The notes under the pieces were generated by a model. The model searched no databases and was not told the origin of the DNA. It saw only the letters and a list, made by a program, of their open reading frames with translations. Source: GWE2-40-63 sp041664345 (lineage in GTDB: Bacteria > Bacteroidota > Bacteroidia > Bacteroidales > SZUA-534). From it: DNA of 64,000 nucleotides. This document shows positions 39,556 through 49,218 of the stretch, in pieces; within the stretch, counting starts at the first letter, position 1; each line of letters starts with the position of its first letter. A program made the position numbers and the translations under genes. The stretch covers positions 1 to 64,000 of the forward strand of contig JBAYKX010000023.1 in assembly GCA_041664345.1 (NCBI GenBank). Direction: 5' to 3'.

Positions 39556-40401
39556 ATGAACTCATTTTTAGAATTATTCCATTATACTTTTATCAATCAC
39601 GCCTTATTGGCTGCTGTTTTATCGAGCATTATATGTGGAATTTTGGGAACTTATATTGTGAGCAAACGCATGGTATTTATCTCCGGTGGAATCACCCATG
39701 CTTCGTTTGGTGGTATTGGAATGGCATTTTACTTTGGTTTGTCTCCTTTTATAGGAGCCACAGCGTTTGCCTTGCTTTCGGCACTGGGCATTGAATGGAT
39801 ATCGAAAAAAGGCAACATTCGCAACGATTCCAGCATCGGTATTCTTTGGTCGTTGGGTATGGCTATCGGGATTATTTTTGTTTACATCACACCCGGTTTT
39901 ACACCCAATTTAATGAGTTACCTGTTTGGAAGTATATTAACTGTTGGAGGCTCTGAATTATGGATAATGACAGTGCTTGCCGGGGTAATCATCTTGTTTT
40001 TCACCCTATTCTACCGACCTATACTTTTCTTTGCATTCGACGAAAGCTTTGCCCGTTCGCAAAAGGCTCCGGTGGCTTTCCTGAATTACACCCTTATATT
40101 GCTCATTGCCTTTGGAATTGTGATAAATATAAAAGTGGCCGGAATCATTTTGGTAATGAGCATGCTTACCCTGCCCCAAAACACAGCCAACCTGTTTTCA
40201 AACAATTTTAAACACATACTAATTTACTCCATATTGATTAGTTTAGCCGGAACATTGGCTGGACTGGCAGGCTCGTTCTGGTTAGGAATTCCATCGGGAG
40301 CAGCCATCATTTTTACGCTTTCGCTCATATTTTTTATTGCCAAAATTGCCAAGCTTATTTTTGATAGAAGGAAAAGAGAGAAAACAGAGATTAGAAGTTA
40401 G
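39556..40401 (+). CDS. Zinc/manganese ABC transporter permease
   Basis: 281-residue ZnuB/TroC-family membrane subunit with about eight helices. Recognisable stretches are LLAAVLSSIICGILGTYIVSKRMVFISGGITHASFGG, IGILWSLGMAIGIIFVY, and AGIILVMSMLTLPQNTANL. It forms the channel for the binding protein and ATPase encoded just upstream. Its last codons (KTEIRS) fall in the start of a 7-base periodic array, so the array has been added to or grown into the gene's 3' end. Confidence 0.92.
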   Translation: MNSFLELFHYTFINHALLAAVLSSIICGILGTYIVSKRMVFISGGITHASFGGIGMAFYFGLSPFIGATAFALLSALGIEWISKKGNIRNDSSIGILWSLGMAIGIIFVYITPGFTPNLMSYLFGSILTVGGSELWIMTVLAGVIILFFTLFYRPILFFAFDESFARSQKAPVAFLNYTLILLIAFGIVINIKVAGIILVMSMLTLPQNTANLFSNNFKHILIYSILISLAGTLAGLAGSFWLGIPSGAAIIFTLSLIFFIAKIAKLIFDRRKREKTEIRS

Positions 40402-40803
40402 AAGACCGAAGTTGGAAGTCAGAAGAATGAAGACGGAAGTTAGAAGTCAGAAGTTGGAAGACCGAAGCTAGAGTTTAGAAACAAGAAAACAGAGACAAGA
40501 AAACAGAGACAAGAAACCAGTACCAAAAGTTGGAAAATGTGGCAGCCCTAAAAGGGCGAAAGAACATAGCCAAGGGCAACGCCCTTGGTAAAGTAGCACA
40601 AGTAATAAGCGGTGCATCCAACTAAGTTGCAATGGAATGGAAACATAACATGCACCGCAATATAGATAGAGCAATTGGAAGTTGGAAGTTAAAGATTAGA
40701 AATTAGGAATTAGATGTTAGAAACTAGAAGCCAGATAATAGAATCTAGAAACCAGTAACTAGCATCCAGCAACCAATAACCAGTAACCAGTAACCAGCAA
40801 CCT
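40387..40803. repeat. Two heptad-periodic arrays flanking a palindromic element
   Basis: The 525-base gap to lpdA has no gene. 40387-40526 reads as twenty successive 7-base units (GAAGTTA, GAAGACC, GAAGTTG, GAAGTCA and later GAAACAA, GAGACAA). 40671-40803 reads as nineteen more, drifting from GAAGTTG to GTAACCA and GCAACCA. Between them, 40535-40660 holds three hairpins: GCCCT-AAA-AGGGC, CCAAGGGC-AAC-GCCCTTGG, and GCGGTGCAT...ATGCACCGC. Confidence 0.85.
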
Positions 40804-40926
40804 AAGAAGTAAACGTTAATAATAAAATAAAGACCGCTAATTTATATTCTGAACAACTTGACCGTTTAATAGTTTATAGTGCAAAACTGCTGCAACAAAA
40901 AAAATGTAGCTTAAAAATAAAAACCA

Positions 40927-42318
40927 ATGAATTTTGATGTATTAGTTATAGGAAGTGGTCCCGGCGGTTATGTGGCTGCCATCAGGGCTTCGCAATTAGG
41001 ATTAAAAACTGCGGTTGTTGAGAAAGCTGAATTGGGCGGAATTTGCCTAAACTGGGGATGTATTCCCACCAAAAGCTTGCTAAAAAGCGCTCAGGTATAT
41101 GAATACATGCAACATGCCGAAGAATATGGCATTACGCTTGAGGGTACCGCAAAGGCTAATTTTGCCAAAATGATAGAGCGGAGCCGTGGTGTGGCCGATG
41201 GCATGAGCAAAGGCATTCAGTTTCTTCTTAAAAAGAATAAAGTTGAGGTTATTAATGGGTTTGGAAAACTAAAAGCCAAAAACACCATTGAAGTTACCGA
41301 TGCCGATGGCAAAAAAAGTGAAGTAACGGCCAAACATATTATTTTAGCAACCGGTGCGCGTTCCAAGGAATTACCAAACTTGCCCCAGGACGGGAAAAAG
41401 ATTATTGGTTACCGCAGAGCCATGACCTTGGAAAAACAACCTGAAAGTATGTTGGTGGTTGGTTCAGGAGCTATTGGAAGCGAGTTTGCCTATTTTTATT
41501 CCACCATTGGAACCCAGGTTACGTTGGTTGAATTTTTACCGAATATTGTTCCCAATGAAGACGAAGAGGTTTCCAAACAACTGGAACGCTCCTTCAAAAA
41601 AGCAAAAATAAATATTATGACAAGTTCATCGGTTGAAAAAGTGGATACTTCCGGCAAAAAATGCAAGGTTACCATAAAAACCAAAAAAGGAGAGGAAGTG
41701 GTGGAGGCCGATATTGTACTTTCCGCCATTGGCATTACCCCAAACATTGAAGGCATTGGTTTAGAGGAGTTGGGTATTGTTATGGAAAAAGGAAAAGTTA
41801 AGGTGGACGATTTTTACCGAACCAATGTGGAAAGTGTTTACGCCATTGGCGATTTAGTTCATGGTCCTTCGTTGGCTCACGTAGCATCGGCAGAGGGAAT
41901 AACCTGTGTGGAGAAAATTGCTGGTTTGAATGCCCATCCCGTTGATTACACCAACATTCCCGGTTGTACCTACACCTCACCTGAAATTGCTTCGGTAGGA
42001 ATGACAGAAAAAGCAGCCAAGGAAGCCGGTTATCAGATTAAAGTGGGTAAGTTCCCATTCACCGCATCAGGAAAGGCAAGCGCAGCTGGAGCCAAAGATG
42101 GTTTTGTAAAACTCATTTTTGACGAAAAATATGGTGAATTGCTGGGTGCCCACCTAATTGGAGCCAATGTAACCGAAATGATTGCCGAACTGGTGGTAGC
42201 AAAAAAACTGGAAACTACCGGACATGAATTAATTAAAGCCATCCATCCGCACCCAACCATGAGTGAGGCTATTATGGAAGCAGCTGCGGCCGCATATGGC
42301 GAAGTGATTCACATCTAA
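40927..42318 (+). CDS. lpdA: Dihydrolipoyl dehydrogenase
   Basis: E3 flavoprotein of 2-oxoacid dehydrogenase or glycine-cleavage complexes, 463 residues. FAD site VIGSGPGGYVAAIRA, redox disulfide GGICLNWGCIPTK (Cys40 and Cys45), NAD site VVGSGAIGSEFAYF, second FAD motif YAIGDLVHGPSLAHVA, and the C-terminal dimer motif HPHPTMSEA carrying the catalytic His-Glu pair. No E1 or E2 genes are nearby, so the partner complex cannot be told. It is a stand-alone gene with its own terminator downstream (42355-42392). Confidence 0.96.
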   Translation: MNFDVLVIGSGPGGYVAAIRASQLGLKTAVVEKAELGGICLNWGCIPTKSLLKSAQVYEYMQHAEEYGITLEGTAKANFAKMIERSRGVADGMSKGIQFLLKKNKVEVINGFGKLKAKNTIEVTDADGKKSEVTAKHIILATGARSKELPNLPQDGKKIIGYRRAMTLEKQPESMLVVGSGAIGSEFAYFYSTIGTQVTLVEFLPNIVPNEDEEVSKQLERSFKKAKINIMTSSSVEKVDTSGKKCKVTIKTKKGEEVVEADIVLSAIGITPNIEGIGLEELGIVMEKGKVKVDDFYRTNVESVYAIGDLVHGPSLAHVASAEGITCVEKIAGLNAHPVDYTNIPGCTYTSPEIASVGMTEKAAKEAGYQIKVGKFPFTASGKASAAGAKDGFVKLIFDEKYGELLGAHLIGANVTEMIAELVVAKKLETTGHELIKAIHPHPTMSEAIMEAAAAAYGEVIHI

Positions 42319-42354
42319 TCAAGGGATAGCCGTTTTGCAACGGTTTAAAATATA

Positions 42355-42392
42355 AAACCCCGGTGGAATTGATTCTGTCGGGGTTTGTTTTT
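42355..42392 (+). terminator. Rho-independent terminator of lpdA
   Basis: AAACCCCG (42355-42362) pairs with CGGGGTTT (42379-42386) and is followed by GTTTTT. It lies 37 bases after the lpdA stop. Confidence 0.85.
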
Positions 42393-42508
42393 ACCGTTAA
42401 TCTAAATATTAAGCAAATGGGCAATTGTATTTGGCTATAACTAGATTGATAATTATACTTAAAGCCAAAACAAATAAATATGTTTAATTAAATTAATTTT
42501 TTCTAAGG

Positions 42509-44164
42509 TCAAAACTTCGCCACTAAAGGCATCCTACGCCCAAAACCAAAGGCTTTTGATGAAATGCGTAACGTAGGTGGTGCCTGAAATCGCTTATACT
42601 CGTTCATATTTACCAATCGAAGCACTTTATTAACTACCGTAGCGTCAAAACCCATAGCAATTATTTCCGAGGCACTCAGTTTTTGTTCAATGTATTGGAA
42701 AAGGATGGCATCGAGCAAATCATATTCAGGCAACGAATCGGAATCTTTTTGGTCGGGGCGAAGCTCCGCTGATGGTGGTTTGATGATGGTATTTTCAGGG
42801 ATAATTTCCTTATTGTGGTTGATGTAACGGGCTAATTTGAACACATCGGTTTTGTAAACATCGCCCAGCACACTCAAACCGCCGTTCATATCGCCGTACA
42901 AAGTTCCGTAACCCACAGCGGCCTCGCTTTTGTCGCTGGTGTTGAGCAAAATATGCCCCATTTTATTCGATAGCGCCATGAGCAATGTTCCACGCACCCG
43001 GGCTTGGATGTTCTCTTCGGTAACATCGGCTGGCATGCCTTCAAAAATTGGCGACATTCCTTCATTAATGGAATCCACCATAGGCTGAATGGGAACCAGT
43101 TGGTAATCAACACCCAAATTTTGGGCTAAATCCACGGCGTCTTTAATGGAATGGTCCGACGAATATTTGGAAGGCATCAGCAACACCTTTAAGTTTTCAG
43201 CTCCCAAAGCCTCGGCAGCTAACACCAAAGTGACTGCTGAATCAATTCCACCGCTCAAACCAAGGGTAGCTTTTTTGAAATTCATTTTCCCAAAGTAATC
43301 ACGGATGCCAATTATAAGTGCCTCATGTATTTGTGCGATATAGTCAACGGATTCTTTTTGCAATGGAGTGTATTTCCCCTGCATGAGTTGTTGGGTATCA
43401 ATTATCTTCAGGTTTTCGGTAAAAACGCCGCATTTTTCTACTACTTGACCATTTGCATCCAAAGCCATGGAATCGCCGTCAAAAATGAGTTCAGTATTAC
43501 CACCAGTTTGGTTCACATAAATAACCGGTAGCTTGTATTTGAGGGCGTTTTCCTGCAAAACCTGAACCCTTACTTTTCCCTGGTTGTACGAAAAAGGGGA
43601 GGCAGCAATATTAATGATATAATTTGGATTGAGTTTTGCCAATTCCGCCATGGGCGATTTTTTGTACAAAGCCCCTTTGGCAGTAATGTAGGCCGATGGC
43701 TGTTTGTCCCAAAGGTCTTCGCAAATGGTTAGGGCAAATAATTCACCCTTCCATTCCACTAATTGAAATAATTCGTTGGGTTCAAAGTATCGGTATTCAT
43801 CGAAAATGTCGTAGGTAGGGAGCAGGGTTTTGTGGCGGGTTTCCAAAACCTGCCCATTAGCGAGTAAACAAGCCGAATTGTGGAGTTTTTTTCCTTTTGC
43901 TTCCGGATTTATGGTTGGAACGCCCACAATAGCGGCAATATCCACGCACTGTGATGCAATTGCTTTCACGGTTTCTTCGCAACGGACAATAAAATCATGC
44001 TGTTCCAATAAATCGTGAGGTGGATAACCACTAACGGAAAGTTCGGAGAAGACCACCAAATCGACGCCTTGTTGTTTGGATTGGGAAATTACTGCAACCA
44101 TTTTTGCTGCATTCGAATCAAAATTTCCCACATGAAAATTCAGTTGGGTTAGGGCAACTTTCAT
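42509..44164 (-). CDS. nadE: Glutamine-dependent NAD+ synthetase
   Basis: 551 residues with a nitrilase-like glutaminase domain (1-255; Glu in VFSELSVSGYPP, Lys in RHKTLLPTYDIFDEYRYFEP, Cys in TICEDLWD) and an NAD synthetase domain (275-551; ATP P-loop LGLSGGIDSAVTLVLA, LLMPSKYSSDHS, LNTSDKSEAAVGYGTLYGD). It amidates deamido-NAD using glutamine-derived ammonia. It lies 16 bases downstream of an outer-membrane barrel gene on the same strand and near gldB. In Flavobacterium nadE is also found close to gldB. Confidence 0.96.
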   Translation of the reverse strand: MKVALTQLNFHVGNFDSNAAKMVAVISQSKQQGVDLVVFSELSVSGYPPHDLLEQHDFIVRCEETVKAIASQCVDIAAIVGVPTINPEAKGKKLHNSACLLANGQVLETRHKTLLPTYDIFDEYRYFEPNELFQLVEWKGELFALTICEDLWDKQPSAYITAKGALYKKSPMAELAKLNPNYIINIAASPFSYNQGKVRVQVLQENALKYKLPVIYVNQTGGNTELIFDGDSMALDANGQVVEKCGVFTENLKIIDTQQLMQGKYTPLQKESVDYIAQIHEALIIGIRDYFGKMNFKKATLGLSGGIDSAVTLVLAAEALGAENLKVLLMPSKYSSDHSIKDAVDLAQNLGVDYQLVPIQPMVDSINEGMSPIFEGMPADVTEENIQARVRGTLLMALSNKMGHILLNTSDKSEAAVGYGTLYGDMNGGLSVLGDVYKTDVFKLARYINHNKEIIPENTIIKPPSAELRPDQKDSDSLPEYDLLDAILFQYIEQKLSASEIIAMGFDATVVNKVLRLVNMNEYKRFQAPPTLRISSKAFGFGRRMPLVAKF

Positions 44165-44180
44165 TATTTTTTAAGTATTT

Positions 44181-44873
44181 CTAAAACAGCACCCCAATTT
44201 TTAAGGCTACACTGCGCACCGATACATTATCGCTAACTGCCTTTCCTTCATTGGAAGTGGCATCGATAAAACCGTTGTTATAAATCAGGCCAACGGTAAG
44301 TGCCGTGTTTTTCGAAAAATAATAGTTGAACCCGGCACCAATATTATAACCCAGGTTATAAAAACTTACTTCGTCTTTACAGCCTACGCCACCCATTGAG
44401 GTGCTTAATAAAGGATTGATGGATTCAATATCGGCGGATGCCCCAATACGGAATTGGTTGGTAATGCCAAATTGCGCATAATAAACAAAATAGCCTATTT
44501 GGTTCGATTCCATGCGGAACGACAAAGGAATTTCGATGTACTGGAGCTTATATTTTATCTGGGTTTCCGGAAATAGTGAATCGGTAGAAGTATTGGTAGT
44601 AAAAGCATTGGTATCGCTGTAAAGCAATTTTCCACCCGTATTGTTGATATACAACCCCGAGGACAAACTATAACGTTCCGCAAAAAAGAAATCGGATTGC
44701 AATCCAAAGCTAAAACCCAGGGTGGCACCATCGGATTTAACTGATTCTACATCGGATTTCATCCATGAAGTTTGGGGGTTAAAGTTTAATCCCATACGGA
44801 CACCTTGGGAGTAAATGGTAACAGGAATAATTACCAGTAACAATGCAACAGAAACGGTTTTTAACATGTTCAT
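44181..44873 (-). CDS. PorT-like outer-membrane beta-barrel protein
   Basis: 230 residues. Signal peptide to about 22 (VTIYSQ), then an eight-stranded barrel pattern: GVRMGLNFNPQTSW, LGFSFGLQSDFFFAERYSLSSGLYI, YKLQYIEIPLSFRM, GYNIGAGFNYYF, ending SVALKIGVLF. It belongs to the general outer-membrane barrel group that includes PorT-like proteins. A link with the type IX secretion/gliding apparatus is suggested only by the divergent gldB gene and is not proven. It precedes nadE by 16 bases and is probably co-transcribed with it. Confidence 0.75.
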   Translation of the reverse strand: MNMLKTVSVALLLVIIPVTIYSQGVRMGLNFNPQTSWMKSDVESVKSDGATLGFSFGLQSDFFFAERYSLSSGLYINNTGGKLLYSDTNAFTTNTSTDSLFPETQIKYKLQYIEIPLSFRMESNQIGYFVYYAQFGITNQFRIGASADIESINPLLSTSMGGVGCKDEVSFYNLGYNIGAGFNYYFSKNTALTVGLIYNNGFIDATSNEGKAVSDNVSVRSVALKIGVLF

Positions 44874-44939
44874 TTTTTTTAAATTGTAATTTGGACTTTA
44901 AAAACTGTCGTAAAGATAAATAATTTCGACAAGCCTGTT

Positions 44940-44947
44940 TATATTTG
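44940..44947 (+). promoter_or_regulatory. -7 box upstream of gldB
   Basis: TATATTTG matches TAnnTTTG exactly and ends 27 bases before the ATG at 44975. An upstream ATG at 44957 would leave almost no leader, so the later start is preferred. Confidence 0.4.
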
Positions 44948-44974
44948 TGAATAACATTGGAAAACTTACATACC

Positions 44975-45978
44975 ATGAAATCATACGGAATTATTAGCCT
45001 TGTACTTTTGCCTCTTTTATGGCAAAGTTGTTCCCGCAGTCAATGGGATATTGATATATCGAATATTGAAATTTCGCAACAGTATCAGAGGTTCGATGTG
45101 GATCTGTTTTCGGCCAACCCCGATAGTTTATGGCAAATGGTGCCTAAATGGGAGCAGAAATACGGCAATTTTTTTGAGGCATACAACCAACAAATCATCA
45201 AAATTGGAGGCAGCAATCAAATGGATTATGCCAAAAAATTGAAATACTTTCTTACCGATCCATACATTGCCGATGCTTATACCGATGTTCAGCTAAAATT
45301 TAGTGAATTGCCCTTTAAAGATGAGCTTATTGACGCATTTAAGCGCTACTATTATCATTTTCCGGATAAAAAAATCCCCAATATTTACACACACGTTTCA
45401 GGTTTTAATCAATCCATAGTGGTTGATTCGGCTTATATTAGCATCAATTTGGATAAATATTTAGGACCCGATTCGAAGTTTGATAGCATGTTGCGCACTC
45501 CGCAGTACCTGAGTGAGAACATGCACCCACAAAAGATACCCGCCGATGTGATGATGGCCTTGGCATTGACTGAATTCCCCTTTTCCGGTGAAAAGGACGA
45601 TCTGCTCAGTCAATGCTTTATTATGGAAAAATACATGTATTTGTTGATGCCATGCTCCCCGAAACAACCGATACTTTGAAATGGGGATACACACAGGAAA
45701 AAATCAGGTGGTGCCAAAAGAACGAAAAGTTTATGTGGCTGTATTTGATTGAATACAAACTGCTATTCAATTCGAGTTATAAAGAGAAAAAACGGTATAT
45801 TGATGATGGCCCATTTACCTCCACTTTTTCGAATGAATCGCCTGCCCGAACCGGTCAGTGGTTGGGTTACCAAATAGTGAATGCTTACCTCAAGGAACAT
45901 CCGGAGGTTAAACTGCCGCAATTAATGGAGGATCAAAACTATCAGGAAATCTTGAATAAGTCGAAGTATAAGCCGTAA
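44975..45978 (+). pseudogene. gldB: GldB gliding-motility lipoprotein, one-base frameshift
   Basis: GldB family, about 334 residues if intact. The signal peptide ends at Cys19 (LLWQSC). Family features: FDVDLFSANPD, WEQKYGNFFEAYNQQIIKIG, and in the second part DAMLPETTDTLKWGYTQEKIRWCQKNE, ARTGQWLGYQIVNAYLKEHPE. The first frame runs to 45679, but from about 45613 the true sequence lies in another frame (MLYYGKIHVFVDAMLPE). The join is at CTCAGTCAATG: one A lost from AAA would restore it. GldB is required for gliding in Flavobacterium and is widely kept in Bacteroidota, also non-gliding ones. Natural loss or sequence error cannot be separated here. Confidence 0.87.
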
Positions 45979-46041
45979 GGAGTTTATTCAACAGCACCTA
46001 ATAAAACCATTATATTTACTTGCTTGACAAAGTTGTTACTC

Positions 46042-48576
46042 ATGAAAAAAATTCTACTTCTCCCATTATTGGTGCTTATTATAGCTGTTGTATCAGGAAT
46101 TTTCTTTGTTAAGCACAAACAAGTTCTTTTACCAAAACTAAAACCTTTTGAGGAGTATCAATTCATGCGGAATTATCCCGATTTTGAAGCCGGTGCCAAA
46201 GCTTATCAGATACATATTCGAAAAGAGGCAACCCGGGTGCAAAACCAAACTCAAAAAAGTGGGGAATCAATTCCCAATTGGATTACACAAGGACCTTACA
46301 ACATAGGAGGACGAATTAATACCATTGCCCACAATCCTGGAAACGGCCAAATTATTTATGTGGGAAGTGTATGCGGTGGAATTTTCAAAACTACCGATGG
46401 GGGGACAAACTGGTTCCCAATTTTTGATGAACAAGCCTACCTTGCGATAAGTTGCATTGTGGTTAGCCCCGCCGATACCAACACCTTATTTGTAGGAACC
46501 GGCGATCCCAATGTTTCAGGATATCCTTGGGTGGGCGATGGAATTTATAAAAGTACCGATGCCGGTCAAAATTGGAAACATATTGGATTGGAACAGACTG
46601 GAATTGTTAGCAAAATTGCAGTAAATCCAAAAAATTCCAATATTGTTTATGCGGCAACCATGGGAATCCCTTTTATCAGAGATGCCAACCGTGGATTGTA
46701 TAAAAGTACGGATGGAGGAACCTCATGGAACAAGGTTTTGTTTCTGTCGAAAGAGGCAGGAATTATTGATATGGTTATGGTGCCGCAAAGTCCAGATACT
46801 TTGATTGTTGCGGGATGGGATCGAATCCGGAATTACAATGAAAGTATTGCTTCCGGTACTCACAGTAAATTATACCGCACTTTTAACGGCGGCGCGAACT
46901 GGGATACGCTAACTGTTGATTTGCCGACTGTTGAATCTTCGCGCATTGGGTTGACTCTTTCACTTCAAGATACTCTTGAGGTTGTTGCGCAGTTTATTGA
47001 TGCCACAAGTTTTGAAACGGCGGGGATTTTTAAATCAGTAAATTTTGGTTCTAATTGGCAAAAGTTAGAAGCTACCTATACTGAAGATATATTGGGTGGA
47101 TTTGGTTGGTATTTTGGAAAAATCCGGGTTAACCCGTACAACAAAAAGCAACTATTTGTTTTGGGAGTCGATTTATCACGCAGCGACAATGGAGGAACTC
47201 ATTTTGAACTATCTACGCCGCCTTGGTACACCTACGAAGTGCACGCCGATAAGCACGATTTGGTTTTTATCGACAGTTTAACTCTTTTGCTTTCCACCGA
47301 TGGCGGTTTGTATAAAAGTACCGATGGGGGTTTGAATTGGAATGACATTGAAAACATTCCCAACACCCAGTTTTACAAGGTGGCTGTTGATCCAAATAAA
47401 AAGGATTTTTATTGCGGCGGTGCTCAGGATAATGGTACCAGCTATGGCCAAAAAGCAGACAGCATAAATTGGAAAAGACTTTTTGGGGGCGATGGGTTTC
47501 AACCGCTTTTTGATCCAAAAAGGCCGGAACTTATATATGCAGAAACACAAAATGGTGGTTTGTATTATGGAATCGATAAAAGCGGGGAATATGAATGGGA
47601 TTATTTTGAAAATGGACTGGATGAAAGCGATCGCCGTTCGTGGGATATGCCCATTTGCATGAGTAAAATAAATTCAAAAATTATTTATACCGGTACCTAC
47701 CGGATTTATAGGAATGTAGATTCCCCAACCGGAGATTGGGAGCCTATTAGTGATGATTTAACCGATGGAACGGATAATAAATATCACATAATTTCAGCCA
47801 TTGATGTATCACCGCTTACTGATAGTTTGATAGCTTCAGGCAGCAGCGATGGAAAAGTTTATCTTTTTGATTCTATAAGTTGGCGTGATATTTCAGCAGG
47901 GCTTCCCCAAAGGTATGTTACTTGTGTGCGATTCAGTCCCAATTCAAAGGAAAGTCTTTTTGTATCACATTCGGGCTATAAAGCCAATGAAAATATACCT
48001 CACTTGCATTTTTCCGAAAACTTGGGACAAACCTTTAAAAACATTTCGGGCAACCTGCCTCAGCTTGCCATTAACAGTATTGTTGTTTTAAAAGGATACC
48101 ACGATTCAGTTATTTTTGTAGCTACCGATGGTGGAATTTATCACTCCCTTACCAAAGGACAAACTTGGGAACGAACCGGAACCGGAATGCCGGTAATACC
48201 TGTTTACGATTTAGCTTACGAGGATACCAATCACCTTCTGGTGGCCGGTACATTTGCCCGTTCTTTAATGACGTTGGAATTAGAGCCAATTATTAAAAAA
48301 TATCAAGAAATTATTGAAAATGTTTCCGACCAAAAAATCTCGATGGACATCTATCCAAATCCGGCTAAAAACTATGTAATTGTTAAAAGCGCTAACTTTT
48401 CAAATGGTTCGATACTGACTATAGCTGAAATATCAGGAAAGATACTATATACACAATCGGTAGTTCCAGATATAGAAAACAAAGTTAATATATCCGGACT
48501 ATCGAAAGGAACTTATTTGGTATCGGTATATGATGGACAAAAGAAACTATATACCCAGAAATTGCTGATTCAATAA
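46042..48576 (+). CDS. BNR/sortilin-like beta-propeller protein with T9SS sorting domain
   Basis: 844 residues from the ATG at 46042 (a TTG six codons upstream is less likely, because MKKILLLPLLVLIIAVVSGIFF is the signal peptide). It contains many Asp-box/BNR repeats of the form KSTDGGTNW, KSTDAGQNWKHIG, LYKSTDGGTSWNKV and LYKSTDGGLNWNDIE, which build one or two VPS10/sialidase-type propellers. A C-terminal T9SS sorting domain (about 770-844) contains MDIYPNPAKNYVIVKS and ends LYTQKLLIQ. It is a secreted or surface protein of unknown substrate; no sialidase arginine triad was identified. Its stop overlaps the start of the next gene by one base. Confidence 0.85.
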   Translation: MKKILLLPLLVLIIAVVSGIFFVKHKQVLLPKLKPFEEYQFMRNYPDFEAGAKAYQIHIRKEATRVQNQTQKSGESIPNWITQGPYNIGGRINTIAHNPGNGQIIYVGSVCGGIFKTTDGGTNWFPIFDEQAYLAISCIVVSPADTNTLFVGTGDPNVSGYPWVGDGIYKSTDAGQNWKHIGLEQTGIVSKIAVNPKNSNIVYAATMGIPFIRDANRGLYKSTDGGTSWNKVLFLSKEAGIIDMVMVPQSPDTLIVAGWDRIRNYNESIASGTHSKLYRTFNGGANWDTLTVDLPTVESSRIGLTLSLQDTLEVVAQFIDATSFETAGIFKSVNFGSNWQKLEATYTEDILGGFGWYFGKIRVNPYNKKQLFVLGVDLSRSDNGGTHFELSTPPWYTYEVHADKHDLVFIDSLTLLLSTDGGLYKSTDGGLNWNDIENIPNTQFYKVAVDPNKKDFYCGGAQDNGTSYGQKADSINWKRLFGGDGFQPLFDPKRPELIYAETQNGGLYYGIDKSGEYEWDYFENGLDESDRRSWDMPICMSKINSKIIYTGTYRIYRNVDSPTGDWEPISDDLTDGTDNKYHIISAIDVSPLTDSLIASGSSDGKVYLFDSISWRDISAGLPQRYVTCVRFSPNSKESLFVSHSGYKANENIPHLHFSENLGQTFKNISGNLPQLAINSIVVLKGYHDSVIFVATDGGIYHSLTKGQTWERTGTGMPVIPVYDLAYEDTNHLLVAGTFARSLMTLELEPIIKKYQEIIENVSDQKISMDIYPNPAKNYVIVKSANFSNGSILTIAEISGKILYTQSVVPDIENKVNISGLSKGTYLVSVYDGQKKLYTQKLLIQ

Positions 48577-49112
48577 TGGTTACAGAGAAAAGAGAACTCC
48601 GCATCCACATAAGGCAATTGAAACAGCAATTGCCGGATGGATTGCGCCTTGAAAAATCGGAAAAAATAAGGTCTCTTTTAGAATCCGATCCTGATTTTAT
48701 AAAGGCGGAAACAGTGCTTATTTACTGGTCAATGCCCGACGAAGTGCATACCCATGACTTCATTAACAAGTGGTGGAAGTCAAAAATAATACTGCTTCCA
48801 TCGGTACAAGGTACTGTTTTGAAACTGAAGCAGTTTACTGGATTAGATTCCTTGCAAAAGGGAGAACTGATGGGAATATTGGAGCCAGTAGGACCAGAGT
48901 TTTCTACCACTGAACCCATTGATTTGATTGTGGTTCCGGGTATTGCTTTTGATAAAAACAACTTCCGTATGGGACGTGGAAGAGGCTTTTACGATAGGTT
49001 GCTTCAAAACAAACCATCAAAAAAAATAGGAATCTGTTTCGATTTTCAATTTTTTGAATCCATTCCAAAAGAAACCCATGATATTCCTATGGATGCAGTT
49101 ATTTGGGCGTAG
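48576..49112 (+). CDS. 5-formyltetrahydrofolate cyclo-ligase
   Basis: 178 residues, cytoplasmic, converting 5-formyl-THF to 5,10-methenyl-THF with ATP. Features: KRELRIHIRQLKQQL at the N-terminus with the basic phosphate-binding residues, LIYWSMPDEVHTHDFI, LIVVPGIAFDKNNFRMGRGRGFYDRLL (family signature with the ATP-binding glycines), and a closing DIPMDAVIW. The gene overlaps the stop of the BNR gene (TAATG), an odd partner for a folate enzyme, so the coupling is probably of position and not of function. Confidence 0.93.
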   Translation: MVTEKRELRIHIRQLKQQLPDGLRLEKSEKIRSLLESDPDFIKAETVLIYWSMPDEVHTHDFINKWWKSKIILLPSVQGTVLKLKQFTGLDSLQKGELMGILEPVGPEFSTTEPIDLIVVPGIAFDKNNFRMGRGRGFYDRLLQNKPSKKIGICFDFQFFESIPKETHDIPMDAVIWA

Positions 49113-49178
49113 TTAATTTGAGGTATTTTATTTGGATTCTAAAATCTTCGTTTTGAGGCAGGATAAAATTAGAAAAGC

Positions 49179-49208
49179 AAAGACTGACAATTCAAAATGT
49201 CAGCCTTT
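49179..49208 (-). terminator. Terminator of the 49219-50286 gene
   Basis: AAAGACTGACA (49179-49189) and TGTCAGCCTTT (49198-49208) form a hairpin with one mismatch just past the stop codon of the leftward PKD gene. The tail is only moderately T-rich. Confidence 0.6.
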
Positions 49209-49218
49209 ACTTTAATTC

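Noticed and set aside
40387..40803. CRISPR or coding repeat interpretation of the heptad arrays
   Set aside because: Units are 7 bases with no spacers; reading frames across them are interrupted and show no protein-like composition.
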